Assembly: GCF_001278755.1 (NCBI RefSeq)
Contig: NZ_CP012601.1
Span: 744,001-808,000 of the forward strand
DNA length: 64,000 nt
Source: Bacillus sp. FJAT-22090
GTDB lineage: Bacteria; Bacillota; Bacilli; Bacillales_A; Planococcaceae
Direction of reading: 5' to 3'
Positions 51,361 to 59,494 of this stretch are shown here, one piece after another; positions within the stretch are counted from its first letter, which is position 1; each line of letters opens with the position of its first letter. Both the position numbers and the translations under genes were made by a program. A model generated the notes under the pieces. It ran no database searches, was not told where the DNA came from, and saw only the letters and a program-made list of their open reading frames with translations.

Positions 51361-52812
51361 TTACTCTTCATTTTTTAAATTTAAGAAATTACTAATTACC
51401 TTTACATATTCATTTTTGGGATATTTCTTATATAGATCGCTAGCTAATCGAATTGGGTCACCAAAAAAGTATCGCTCATATTGGGTTTGTCTTGTTCCGA
51501 ATGCACTCATTGTTAGATCCCAAGCTAAACGAAATATTTTTACACGTTCCTCAGCGGTCTTAGTTGCTCCTTGAAGATAAAAATCTAAGTCATTTCTAAC
51601 AATAGAATGGAATGCTTTTTCGGTTGGCAATGTAATCATTCCACTAGCTCCAATTAACTGGATAATTTCAGTGAAACGAGGATAAATTTTAGGAAAAATG
51701 TTACCAGCAACTTGAAGCGGGAAAATTTCTGGACGCATATATCCCCATTCATCTAATTTTGCGTTATTCTCTGATTTTTCTAACAAGGCTTTCATCGTCT
51801 CTAGACCAATGATGATTTCTGACATCTTTTCTTGAATATGTTGATACTCGCTAATATTAATCGTTTCGATAAGAAGCTCAGCAATACCTAAGATAAACTC
51901 TGTTTTTACAATTTGTCTAATCAATACTTGGTGCTTAGTAAAGGGATGGAAAGAGCTTTGAATTGGGAATTGCTCAGCTACTTCTGCATTGTTGTAATAA
52001 AATACTCTATTCCAAGGTACTAACACATTGTCAAAGACAACGATAGAATCCATTTCTTCGAACCGCGAACTTAATGGATAATTAAAAGAAGATTGTCCGC
52101 CGATGAACGTGTCCCTACAAATAAACTTTAATCCTTTTGTGTTAGAAGGGATCGAAAAAGCAAAAGCTTCATCTTCATTAAATAGAAATTTACCTACGCT
52201 AAAAACTAATACTTCATCTGTTAATCCACCTTGTGTAGCAAGAAGACGGGCACCTTTAACGATAATTCCTTCTTCATTTTGATCAATTACTTTTGCTGCG
52301 ATTGGCTCATCCGTATTTTCATAGTAGATATAAGAACGATTCACTTGTGGAGAAATAAAGGTATGTGCAAACGACAGATCATTTTCCCTAGCAAATTCAT
52401 AAAATGTTTGCAGATTGTTTGGAAAACATTTGTCCTTATTATTTAAAAAGGATACGGAAGAGGCGAAGCTCATTAAAACAGTGTTCAAATAATCTGGGCT
52501 TCTTCCCATGATTCCCCCTGAATACCTAGCCCAATGTTTAATCATCTTTCGTCTTCTTATTAAGTCATCTTTCGTTTTTGGTTGCAAATAGGAAAGACCA
52601 ATAAGCTCTCCTGATACTGGGGAAATAAAAGTCATCTCATCTTTTATTTTTGGGTCATGTTGCAAATCATAAAGATTCGCTTTGGACTGAATTAGTCCCT
52701 TGAAGACAGGTTGTTCAGATAGCAACCCCTCCATTTTTTCACCGTCATACCAAATTTCATTGTTTAGCTGATTTAATCTGTTAATGAAATCTTTTCCATT
52801 AATAGCCCCCAT
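51361..52812 (-). CDS. 4-hydroxyphenylacetate 3-hydroxylase family protein (HpaB/YoaI-like)
   Basis: 483 residues, the full length of the FADH2-dependent oxygenase component. FISPVSGELIGLSYLQPKT, YWARYSGGIMGRSPDYLNTV, CRDTFIGGQSSFNYPLSSRF and FDNVLVPWNRVFYY follow the family order. It would hydroxylate a phenol such as 4-hydroxyphenylacetate using reduced flavin from a separate reductase, which is not nearby. ATG 52812 follows GGGGAGTG. It is the only long minus-strand gene inside the array. Confidence 0.9.
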   Translation of the reverse strand: MGAINGKDFINRLNQLNNEIWYDGEKMEGLLSEQPVFKGLIQSKANLYDLQHDPKIKDEMTFISPVSGELIGLSYLQPKTKDDLIRRRKMIKHWARYSGGIMGRSPDYLNTVLMSFASSVSFLNNKDKCFPNNLQTFYEFARENDLSFAHTFISPQVNRSYIYYENTDEPIAAKVIDQNEEGIIVKGARLLATQGGLTDEVLVFSVGKFLFNEDEAFAFSIPSNTKGLKFICRDTFIGGQSSFNYPLSSRFEEMDSIVVFDNVLVPWNRVFYYNNAEVAEQFPIQSSFHPFTKHQVLIRQIVKTEFILGIAELLIETINISEYQHIQEKMSEIIIGLETMKALLEKSENNAKLDEWGYMRPEIFPLQVAGNIFPKIYPRFTEIIQLIGASGMITLPTEKAFHSIVRNDLDFYLQGATKTAEERVKIFRLAWDLTMSAFGTRQTQYERYFFGDPIRLASDLYKKYPKNEYVKVISNFLNLKNEE

Positions 52813-52940
52813 GTTGCACTCCCCACTTTAATCGATATTTATATAAAATCATTCGATTATAGCTGTATTAACAAGTTAAGCCGTCAAATATCTATAGCTA
52901 TTACTATAATTATTTTATGTAACTAGAGCATGCTATTATT

Positions 52941-52982
52941 ACTTCGTCAACTAATGGAGCAGGTTAGGTCAATAAGAGGATT
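52941..52982 (+). repeat. Cassette-boundary element L
   Basis: Box 2 AACTAAT / GGAGCAG / GTTAGGT (52949-52969), followed by CAATAAGAGGA. The DnaB/DnaD-like gene begins 45 bases later. Confidence 0.75.
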
Positions 52983-53026
52983 TACTGGATTATGAGATAA
53001 TACAACTGGATTAAAGGAGGAAAGGA

Positions 53027-53605
53027 ATGACTAAAGATAAAAAACGACATATAAAAATATACCGTATAGCAAACGAAGAACGATATGAAGAAGTAATGGA
53101 AATGACAACAGAAGCATGGAATGCAAAACTTGAAGAAAAAAATAAGGTTAAAACAGGGAAGATAATAGATAAAAAACGAAGGAAAAAAGAACAAGGGAAA
53201 GTAATACATGGGAAGACACCAGAAGAACGATTTCAAGAAATAAACGGAATGACAATAGAGGAATGGCACGAAGAACAATTCAAAGCTAAAATGGGAATGA
53301 CAACCAATGATTGGTATATAAAACAGGTTAAATCATCATCACCAATTGACTATTTTAAAATACAGAACAGTACAATTACAGAGGAAGATGTAAAGCTTGT
53401 TAAGGATTTGCAGGAGTTAGGATTAAATGATGACGTGATAAATGTTTTACTAAGTTACGTTGTAGTTGTTAGTAAAATTGGACTCATTCACCCATTGATT
53501 AAAGAAATGGGTGAATATTGGATTGAAAAAAATTTATTAACTGTTGAGAAGGCAATTGTCTTTGTTAGGGAAGAACATAAGAAGTACAAAGAGTCCTCAG
53601 AGTAA
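53027..53605 (+). CDS. DnaB/DnaD-domain-like protein with internal MT-W repeats (cassette gene)
   Basis: 192 residues. The C-terminal 65 (LGLNDDVINVLLSYVVVV, then HPLIKEMGEYWIEKNLLTVE and AIVFVREEHKKYK) follow the layout of the DnaB_2 domain of Firmicute replication-initiation proteins, with LxxxMxxxW in place of YxxxIxxxW. The N-terminal half is basic and holds three copies of a short motif: EMTTEAW, GMTIEEW and GMTTNDW. No ATPase domain. ATG 53027 follows AAAGGAGG. A DNA-binding or replication-related role is inferred from the domain only. Confidence 0.6.
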   Translation: MTKDKKRHIKIYRIANEERYEEVMEMTTEAWNAKLEEKNKVKTGKIIDKKRRKKEQGKVIHGKTPEERFQEINGMTIEEWHEEQFKAKMGMTTNDWYIKQVKSSSPIDYFKIQNSTITEEDVKLVKDLQELGLNDDVINVLLSYVVVVSKIGLIHPLIKEMGEYWIEKNLLTVEKAIVFVREEHKKYKESSE

Positions 53606-53766
53606 TAATTATTAAATGGGACTTGTAATCTATCAGTGAACCAAATTTGATGAAAAAACTTATTTATTCATTATAGAAGATGAAGTGCATTAAGATAGAT
53701 CAAATGTTACAATTAATGTAAAAAAAACCATTTTAGTTAAAGAGGATATATAAATAGGGGGAATAT

Positions 53767-54060
53767 ATGTTTTTAGTCTTTATTTTAGTCTTGATATGTA
53801 TCGTTATGTTTGTCAGTGCAATTATTTTATATCCTATATTTTATTTTTTGCCAATTGAGAAAAGAAAGGGAACGAATCAATTTTTCCTTGTGGTATTAAT
53901 TGGATCATCCATAACTATTCTTGTATTAAGTCCTTTTATGATGATAGGGGCAATGTATGTGCTGTTAATTTTTTCTATAATAGTGGCTTCGTTTTCGTTG
54001 ATAGGTTATCTATATTCTAAAACAAAATCTGAAAAAGAAACTAAAGCTGATGTTAGTTAA
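53767..54060 (+). CDS. Small membrane protein
   Basis: 97 residues with three hydrophobic helices (about 1-27, 39-57, 60-84) and a charged tail KTKSEKETKADVS. ATG 53767 lies behind AGGGGG. No family recognised. Confidence 0.6.
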   Translation: MFLVFILVLICIVMFVSAIILYPIFYFLPIEKRKGTNQFFLVVLIGSSITILVLSPFMMIGAMYVLLIFSIIVASFSLIGYLYSKTKSEKETKADVS

Positions 54061-54145
54061 ATAATTGTTATTTTTAAAATAGCGGCTATGTTGACCAAAG
54101 AAGCGGTAACAATTTTTTAGATCTAGGTGATAGAAAGAGGATATT

Positions 54146-54538
54146 ATGTATAAAATAAATTTATTATTTTTATTAAGTTTCGGATTATTAACAGGGACTT
54201 CTAATCAAGAAACCATTCAAGCTATTGATTTCAAGTCAGATTCGGAATTCATATATTTTTTTGTAAATATAGTAGAGTTCTGGTCTATTATGGTGTTATT
54301 ATATTTTGTATTTTATTTGTTTCTCCGTAAACATAAAAAAATTATTACGGTAATCTATGAAATGATTTTATTAATAATGTTACATTATATTATCATTGCT
54401 CAACGAGATTATATATTTGAGGAATTATCTTGGCGCGCATATGTATGGATTATATTGTTGTTGATTGGTTATTTTGCATTTGGTAGAGATTTGTATTCAT
54501 TGGTAAAAACAAATAATAAAACATTTAAGGAAAAGTGA
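54146..54538 (+). CDS. Membrane protein of unknown function
   Basis: 130 residues. A hydrophobic N-terminus (LLFLLSFGLLTG) and three further helices, ending with a polar tail SLVKTNNKTFKEK. ATG 54146 follows AAAGAGG. No family recognised; composition similar to the preceding membrane gene but no clear homology. Confidence 0.6.
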   Translation: MYKINLLFLLSFGLLTGTSNQETIQAIDFKSDSEFIYFFVNIVEFWSIMVLLYFVFYLFLRKHKKIITVIYEMILLIMLHYIIIAQRDYIFEELSWRAYVWIILLLIGYFAFGRDLYSLVKTNNKTFKEK

Positions 54539-54684
54539 TTATTTTTATTCCTATAGGAATAGCATACAGCCATTCTTCCTTTTTTAGTTTTAGAAGATAA
54601 ACCCGGGGATGTTATTAACCTTATAGTTAATCCAATATACTAAAGGTGTCTTTATATTTGAGATAAAAATGGGGGACAAAATAA

Positions 54685-55002
54685 GTGTATGTAAAAATTT
54701 ATCAATATTATATTCAAAAAGATAAAGCAGAAGAGTATTTATACATGCAGCAAAAGGCGACTGCAATATATGAGAGATATTTAGATGTACATATTATGTT
54801 TTTAAATAGTCAAGTAGATGTCACTAAATGGGTAGAGATTGCTAGATATAAAGATGAAGAAGAATACATAAAAAGTATAAATATCATTAATCATGAAAAA
54901 GAAATAAAAGAGCTGTTCGCGTTATTCCAGACTTTTTTGGTTGCTGATAAGAGTGAGGTCCAAGAAGAGAACTTTATAGAAAGAATAGTGAAAAAGATGT
55001 AA
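54685..55002 (+). CDS. Small protein, possible dimeric alpha/beta-barrel fold
   Basis: 105 residues, soluble. The alternation YVKIYQYYIQKDKAEEYLYM and TKWVEIARYKDEEEYIKSI resembles antibiotic-biosynthesis-monooxygenase/dimeric ferredoxin-like folds, an inference. GTG 54685 stands behind GGGGGAC. Function unknown. Confidence 0.55.
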   Translation: MYVKIYQYYIQKDKAEEYLYMQQKATAIYERYLDVHIMFLNSQVDVTKWVEIARYKDEEEYIKSINIINHEKEIKELFALFQTFLVADKSEVQEENFIERIVKKM

Positions 55003-55027
55003 AATACTTACTTTATTAGTTTAAACT

Positions 55028-55062
55028 TTTATTGAAGTAAAAGGACAGGATCTAATACGAAA
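55028..55062 (+). repeat. Degenerate cassette-boundary element N
   Basis: AAGTAAA / AGGACAG / GATCTAA (55035-55055). The left arm and spacer are recognisable, the right arm has decayed. No gene follows it now on the plus strand. Confidence 0.45.
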
Positions 55063-55154
55063 GTGAACGGAACAACTATCCTCACAGGAAATTCAGATAT
55101 ACAAGACCCTAAAAGTTCATATCATATAGGATTAAGAATATGTAGACATCTACT

Positions 55155-55192
55155 TTCTTAATAGACGTTCGGTAGGAGGAGTCTATTAAGAA
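55155..55192. repeat. Perfect 12-base inverted repeat
   Basis: TTCTTAATAGAC (55155-55166) and GTCTATTAAGAA (55181-55192) enclose a 14-base loop containing GTTCGGTAGGAGGA. There is no T-run, so it is not a standard terminator. It lies between a plus-strand gene and the end of gerC. Confidence 0.6.
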
Positions 55193-55298
55193 GAAACCAC
55201 CAACCTACATAGAGGATGATGGTTATCTTGTTAATAGATGTACTGCTGTTTTTCTTTGGACTTAAAGGGTAGATAATTTCCTTTGATTTTTAATCCGA

Positions 55299-56426
55299 TT
55301 ATTCAAATACTCCGTTTCTAAGTATCGTAAAATCTACTTTGATATTTACTTTCATTTCTTTAAACAACTCGTGCCACTTTTCTTGAGTAAGTTTAGAGTT
55401 TCTAACAGAGCTTCTATATGATTCCCCAAAACCAAAAACATCTGAATTAATTTTTTGTCCGTATTTTATTACTCTTGACATTTCACGAGATAAATTCTTA
55501 CTTATAGCTTGTTCAAGTTCTGCCACTATTTTCGAATCTCCTATGTTTAGATCTGACTTAATTTCTAATAATCTTGCTTTAATGGTAATGTGCAAGTCGA
55601 ATTCAGGAGTATTCGAATTAACTAGTTTCAATTTTCTGTTCGTCTTAACTGTATCAAATGCTAAAGGAATCTCACTAATAGTGTTCTTCCTTAAAGAAGT
55701 TGGAATATCTTCTTCTTGTAACTTAGTTTCAAAAATTCCATGTTCGTAATTGTCTCTTATCATCTTTACATAAAAACTATCTTCAGCTGAGAGTCTGCCA
55801 GCCATATTACCATCTTTAAAGAGAGCTATTCCCGATATTTCAACGAATTCCTCCTCTTTTTTGATAATTGGCATAACAATGTTTCTACCGGATGAATAAT
55901 AATCACGTGCTACTTCATGGAGGGTTGATGAAATCATGTGTTCAGATTCAATGTTTTGTGCTAATAATCTAAATATATGTTGACCAATATCCTCGATATT
56001 TTCATATTGATATTCAAGTAAGGAGGTCATTGGACCTTCGACGACTGCCATATAAATACCATTACTAACACTAGGGTTTTCTAAGTGTGAATCAATGTAA
56101 TGATGAATATCATTCTTTGCTAGCTCTTCGCTGAATAAAACAACTCTCATCTGACCGACCATAATTTTTTTTGATAGCTTGCGATTGGTTTTTGCACGTG
56201 CACCTTTACTTGTTTCGTCTTCAGTGGTAACAACTTCAACATTACTTTGAAATTCTGGATTTACTTCACGAATAACTGCGGTAGTTTTCATTTTATTATC
56301 TTCACTGCCCAAATCATAGCCCACTAAAGTGGTTAACCCAACTCTATCGAGAATATTTGTCTCTGCACACCCGACCAAAGTAATGAATAGAAGCAGTGTA
56401 ATAATATAGAAGCTCAACTTTTTCAT
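55299..56426 (-). CDS. gerC: Ger(x)C-family spore germinant receptor lipoprotein subunit
   Basis: 375 residues. Lipobox FITLVGC gives lipidation at Cys20. The three-domain GerC layout is followed: LTTLVGYDLGSEDNKM, KIMVGQMRVVLFSEELAK and a C-terminal domain with VKVDFTILRNGVFE-like ending. It anchors the nutrient receptor on the outer face of the inner spore membrane. Its ATG overlaps the gerB stop by four bases. Subtype (A, B, K) cannot be fixed. Confidence 0.9.
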   Translation of the reverse strand: MKKLSFYIITLLLFITLVGCAETNILDRVGLTTLVGYDLGSEDNKMKTTAVIREVNPEFQSNVEVVTTEDETSKGARAKTNRKLSKKIMVGQMRVVLFSEELAKNDIHHYIDSHLENPSVSNGIYMAVVEGPMTSLLEYQYENIEDIGQHIFRLLAQNIESEHMISSTLHEVARDYYSSGRNIVMPIIKKEEEFVEISGIALFKDGNMAGRLSAEDSFYVKMIRDNYEHGIFETKLQEEDIPTSLRKNTISEIPLAFDTVKTNRKLKLVNSNTPEFDLHITIKARLLEIKSDLNIGDSKIVAELEQAISKNLSREMSRVIKYGQKINSDVFGFGESYRSSVRNSKLTQEKWHELFKEMKVNIKVDFTILRNGVFE

Positions 56427-57535
56427 TCCTCTTGCTCCTTTTTTGTTGTGAATTTCTTTTTCACCACAGCGACCAAGTATAAGAAAATAGGGTAGACAAA
56501 TACAATATAAAAAGCGACTTTGGCAAACTGATTGTTAATCATGTTGATTTGAATTCTACTTTGAACAACTAAAGTGCCTATAAGAATAATAAAGGAAAAC
56601 AACCAAACGAATTTATTTCCACTTATTTTTACTATACGTGTGACCCCTCTATAAGCAGCCCATAGGTAAAGACATAGATTCGGTATAATGATCAACATCC
56701 AGTAACAAACCGCAGCAAATTCAAAACGTTCAATAAATGGAAAACTGATAAAACTAAACAGGGTTAAAGTTGCCCAAACTGTTTTAAGTAACTTTCCTTC
56801 GCTATAGTATGTAAGCGAAACCAACATAACAGAAAGATAAACAAATGTAGTGGCTAATAAAGCTAGATGAGCATGCTTCTTAACCTTTTCTTTTTCCTTT
56901 ATATAAGGATAAATAATATTGAGAATTTCGAATCCAATAATAGTGAAAGTCATGGAACGTGCTCCATTTAAAATAGAACTTATTTTTGTTTCCAAAATTG
57001 GCAATAGGTTAGCAGCTGTTGAAAATTCAAGAGGGAATATCAACATTGGGAGAAGCCATATAGACAGTATGATGCTAAAAAAAGAAACTCCCACAATTAC
57101 ACGGAGTCCACCCGTAAAGGCGTAAATTATGATTAACAGCAACGTGGAGGAAATGAACCACGTACTTAAACCCGGGAAAATCCATGCATGAATTACTTCA
57201 ATATAGTTACGCAGTATGGAAAAGAATGCCATGGCACAGTAAAGAATATAGGTAGCATTCAATAAATTTCCAAAAAACTTCCCAAAAACATCTTGATGGA
57301 TTCCATAGAGGTCATTGGAACCGTACAATTCTAACGTTTTTATCATGAAAAAAATGACAATATGTGTGGCGAATCCTGCAATAAGAACAGAAATCCAAGC
57401 ATCATGTCTTGCATCTTGATAAACTATACGTTGAAAACCCTGTATCCCAACACCAATTTGAGCGCTATGAATAACAAAGAAAAGTAAATAAGCATTAAGC
57501 ATATCTTTAGGACTGACTTGTATGGAACTTTTCAT
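56423..57535 (-). CDS. gerB: GerB-family spore germinant receptor permease subunit
   Basis: 370 residues, about ten membrane helices, of the amino acid/polyamine transporter superfamily. The opening QVSPKDMLNAYLLFFVIHSA and VSVLIAGFATHIVIF-type helix 2 are typical. It binds the nutrient that triggers germination. It begins 5 bases after gerA stops. Confidence 0.9.
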   Translation of the reverse strand: MKSSIQVSPKDMLNAYLLFFVIHSAQIGVGIQGFQRIVYQDARHDAWISVLIAGFATHIVIFFMIKTLELYGSNDLYGIHQDVFGKFFGNLLNATYILYCAMAFFSILRNYIEVIHAWIFPGLSTWFISSTLLLIIIYAFTGGLRVIVGVSFFSIILSIWLLPMLIFPLEFSTAANLLPILETKISSILNGARSMTFTIIGFEILNIIYPYIKEKEKVKKHAHLALLATTFVYLSVMLVSLTYYSEGKLLKTVWATLTLFSFISFPFIERFEFAAVCYWMLIIIPNLCLYLWAAYRGVTRIVKISGNKFVWLFSFIILIGTLVVQSRIQINMINNQFAKVAFYIVFVYPIFLYLVAVVKKKFTTKKEQEE

Positions 57536-57540
57536 TCATT

Positions 57541-59073
57541 TCACCTTTTTTCAGGATTTATAGGCTCTGGATCGAATTTTTCTGTATCCTCTGCTCTTGT
57601 ACTGGTAGGCCTTTTGGATGTAAATGGTATAGGCATACGGATAATACTATCTCTCCAGTCTTTTAAACGAGGAGGATAGAAAGGTGCAGTATATGGAGTA
57701 CCCAAGCTGGATTGGCGTAAAAGATGAATGAGGATAAAACAATAAGCTAGCATTATACCAATAAATCCCCAAAATCCTGCTAATATTATTATTGGAAATC
57801 TAAGGACTCTAATAACATTACCCATCATGTAACTAGGAGTTGTAAAAGAAGCCAATGCACTTAATGCAATAATAATGATTAATATATTACTGGTAATTCC
57901 AGCTTGTACAGCTGCAGTTCCAATGACAATACCACCAACGATACCAATTGTTTGCCCAATCTTTGTCGGAAGTCGCCCGCCAGCTTCTCTCAGTAATTCA
58001 ATAATAAGTTCTAACAATAATGCTTCAAATATGGGAGGGAAGGGTACCAAAGCTCTTGACTCACTTAGTGGAACCAAAAATGCTTGCGGAATAACTTCGT
58101 AATGAAAAGTCAATGCAGCAACGTATATTGGAGTCAAAAAAATGGATAAAAAGACGGCACTAAACCTTAATAATCGAAAAAAAGTTGCAATTTGCCATCT
58201 AAGATTTTGATCCTCTCTACTTTGAAAGAACTCTATAAACGATTGAGGGCAAATGATTGCCATGGAACTACCGTCAACAATTACTCCTACTTTTCCGATT
58301 AATAGTGAATCGCAAAACCTATCAGGTCTTTCAGTAAGAAGCATTTGAGGAAAGATTGACATAGAATTATCATCAATCATTTCTGCTAAAACGGCACTAT
58401 CTATTAATGTATCTAATTCGAGGCTTGTAATTCTCTGTCTTAACGAATTGATTATATGATCTGAGGCTATTCCATTCATGTATAGTAGAGTAACTGTTGT
58501 GTTTGTACGTTTGCCTATTTTGAATTTTTCCAAACTAAGATCTGGACTCATTATGTATCTTCGGACAAGAGATACATTTGTAGAAAGGCTTTCATTGAAT
58601 CCAACTTGAGAACCTATTACTTGAGATTCATTTTCCGGTGCTGACAAACTTCGCGACTCCCTTTTAGGGATAGTTGCTAATACAACTTGAGAGTGTCCTT
58701 CAACATGAATTAGTACTGTTCCATTCACCATTGAAACAATAGCTTCATCAAAATTATTTGTCATTTTTACTTCAGGTATGGATAGATTAGCTTTAATGCT
58801 TACTGGTGAATCCAACTTTTTTTGATATAAGTCTCGAATGATATGTTCATTTAATGTCTGTCCATCTACAAGATTATCTATATAAACGATCACAACAGTG
58901 GGAGGAATATCTTTTACAATCAAATCTGATGGATTGTTTGTTACTTCTCTTATCTGCTGTATAAATACATTCTTTAAGGGAGAAATCGTTTCTAATCTGG
59001 TTTCTGTTACTTTCCCTTTTTCGATCGAAGACTTCTTATTTACGAAAGGTAGTTTAAATTTCATGTGGGCCAT
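57541..59073 (-). CDS. gerA: GerA-family spore germinant receptor subunit
   Basis: 510 residues. A long soluble N-terminal region (to about 290), then five helices including RALVPFPPIFEALLLELIIE, family-typical PTKIGQTIGIVGGIVIGTAAV and ASFTTPSYMMGNVIRVLRFP. First gene of the gerA-gerB-gerC operon, expected in the forespore under SigG. ATG 59073 follows AGAGGAG; a downstream ATG (59064) is possible. Confidence 0.92.
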   Translation of the reverse strand: MAHMKFKLPFVNKKSSIEKGKVTETRLETISPLKNVFIQQIREVTNNPSDLIVKDIPPTVVIVYIDNLVDGQTLNEHIIRDLYQKKLDSPVSIKANLSIPEVKMTNNFDEAIVSMVNGTVLIHVEGHSQVVLATIPKRESRSLSAPENESQVIGSQVGFNESLSTNVSLVRRYIMSPDLSLEKFKIGKRTNTTVTLLYMNGIASDHIINSLRQRITSLELDTLIDSAVLAEMIDDNSMSIFPQMLLTERPDRFCDSLLIGKVGVIVDGSSMAIICPQSFIEFFQSREDQNLRWQIATFFRLLRFSAVFLSIFLTPIYVAALTFHYEVIPQAFLVPLSESRALVPFPPIFEALLLELIIELLREAGGRLPTKIGQTIGIVGGIVIGTAAVQAGITSNILIIIIALSALASFTTPSYMMGNVIRVLRFPIIILAGFWGFIGIMLAYCFILIHLLRQSSLGTPYTAPFYPPRLKDWRDSIIRMPIPFTSKRPTSTRAEDTEKFDPEPINPEKR

Positions 59074-59349
59074 TATACTCCTCTCATTTTTAACTTCATA
59101 TATAGGATAGGTATAAGAAATAGTATCTATACTTAATACTTAAGTTTTCAGGATATTTATATAGAAAAATCCTGTTTTCATACCCTCCCAGACAGTAAGG
59201 AACAAATGAAAAAGGACTCGGTATATTACTTTAATAATGTAAAAAGACTAATATCTACTGAATTAAATTTGTTTTGTTAAAGAACAATGATAGTTGAACT
59301 GCATTTTATAAACTAGACAATTGTTATTACAATTGCTAAATAATATGTA
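59074..59349. other. Gene-free divergent region upstream of gerA
   Basis: About 275 bases, very AT-rich. It must hold the gerA promoter (minus strand); GATACTA near 59125 may be the SigG -10 region but the -35 is not convincing. No coding remnant was seen. Confidence 0.3.
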
Positions 59350-59385
59350 TTAAAACTAACTTGGAGATTAGTTCAATAAGGAGGT
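59350..59385 (+). repeat. Cassette-boundary element M, degenerate
   Basis: AACTAAC / TTGGAG / ATTAGTT (59354-59373), followed by CAATAAGGAGG. The two arms are good but the spacer is unlike the rest. The MBL gene starts 110 bases later. Confidence 0.5.
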
Positions 59386-59441
59386 ATTTTTGAGAGTTTG
59401 TTGAAGTAGTAATTGTATGATGTCTTATTTGCAAATTAATT

Positions 59442-59461
59442 GAGCAAACGTTCGCTCATAA
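59442..59461 (+). promoter_or_regulatory. TetR-type operator palindrome
   Basis: GAGCAAACGTTCGCTCA is a near-perfect palindrome (one mismatched pair) with the same AACGTT centre as the TetR operator at 38825. No regulator gene lies next to it. It precedes the MBL hydrolase, so a regulator from elsewhere is expected. Confidence 0.55.
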
Positions 59462-59494
59462 TTGTTTAGACATTGATTTAAGGAGGAATAGCTT

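Noticed and set aside
40708-53030. CRISPR array
   Set aside because: The repeated elements are spaced by whole genes of different length, not by uniform short spacers, and no cas genes are present.
40708-53030. Prophage or conjugative element
   Set aside because: No integrase, terminase, capsid, relaxase or transfer gene was found, and no direct-repeat attachment sites or tRNA target are visible.
52982-53278. 98-codon minus-strand frame rich in Phe and Tyr
   Set aside because: It is the complement of the purine-rich first half of the DnaB/DnaD-like gene.
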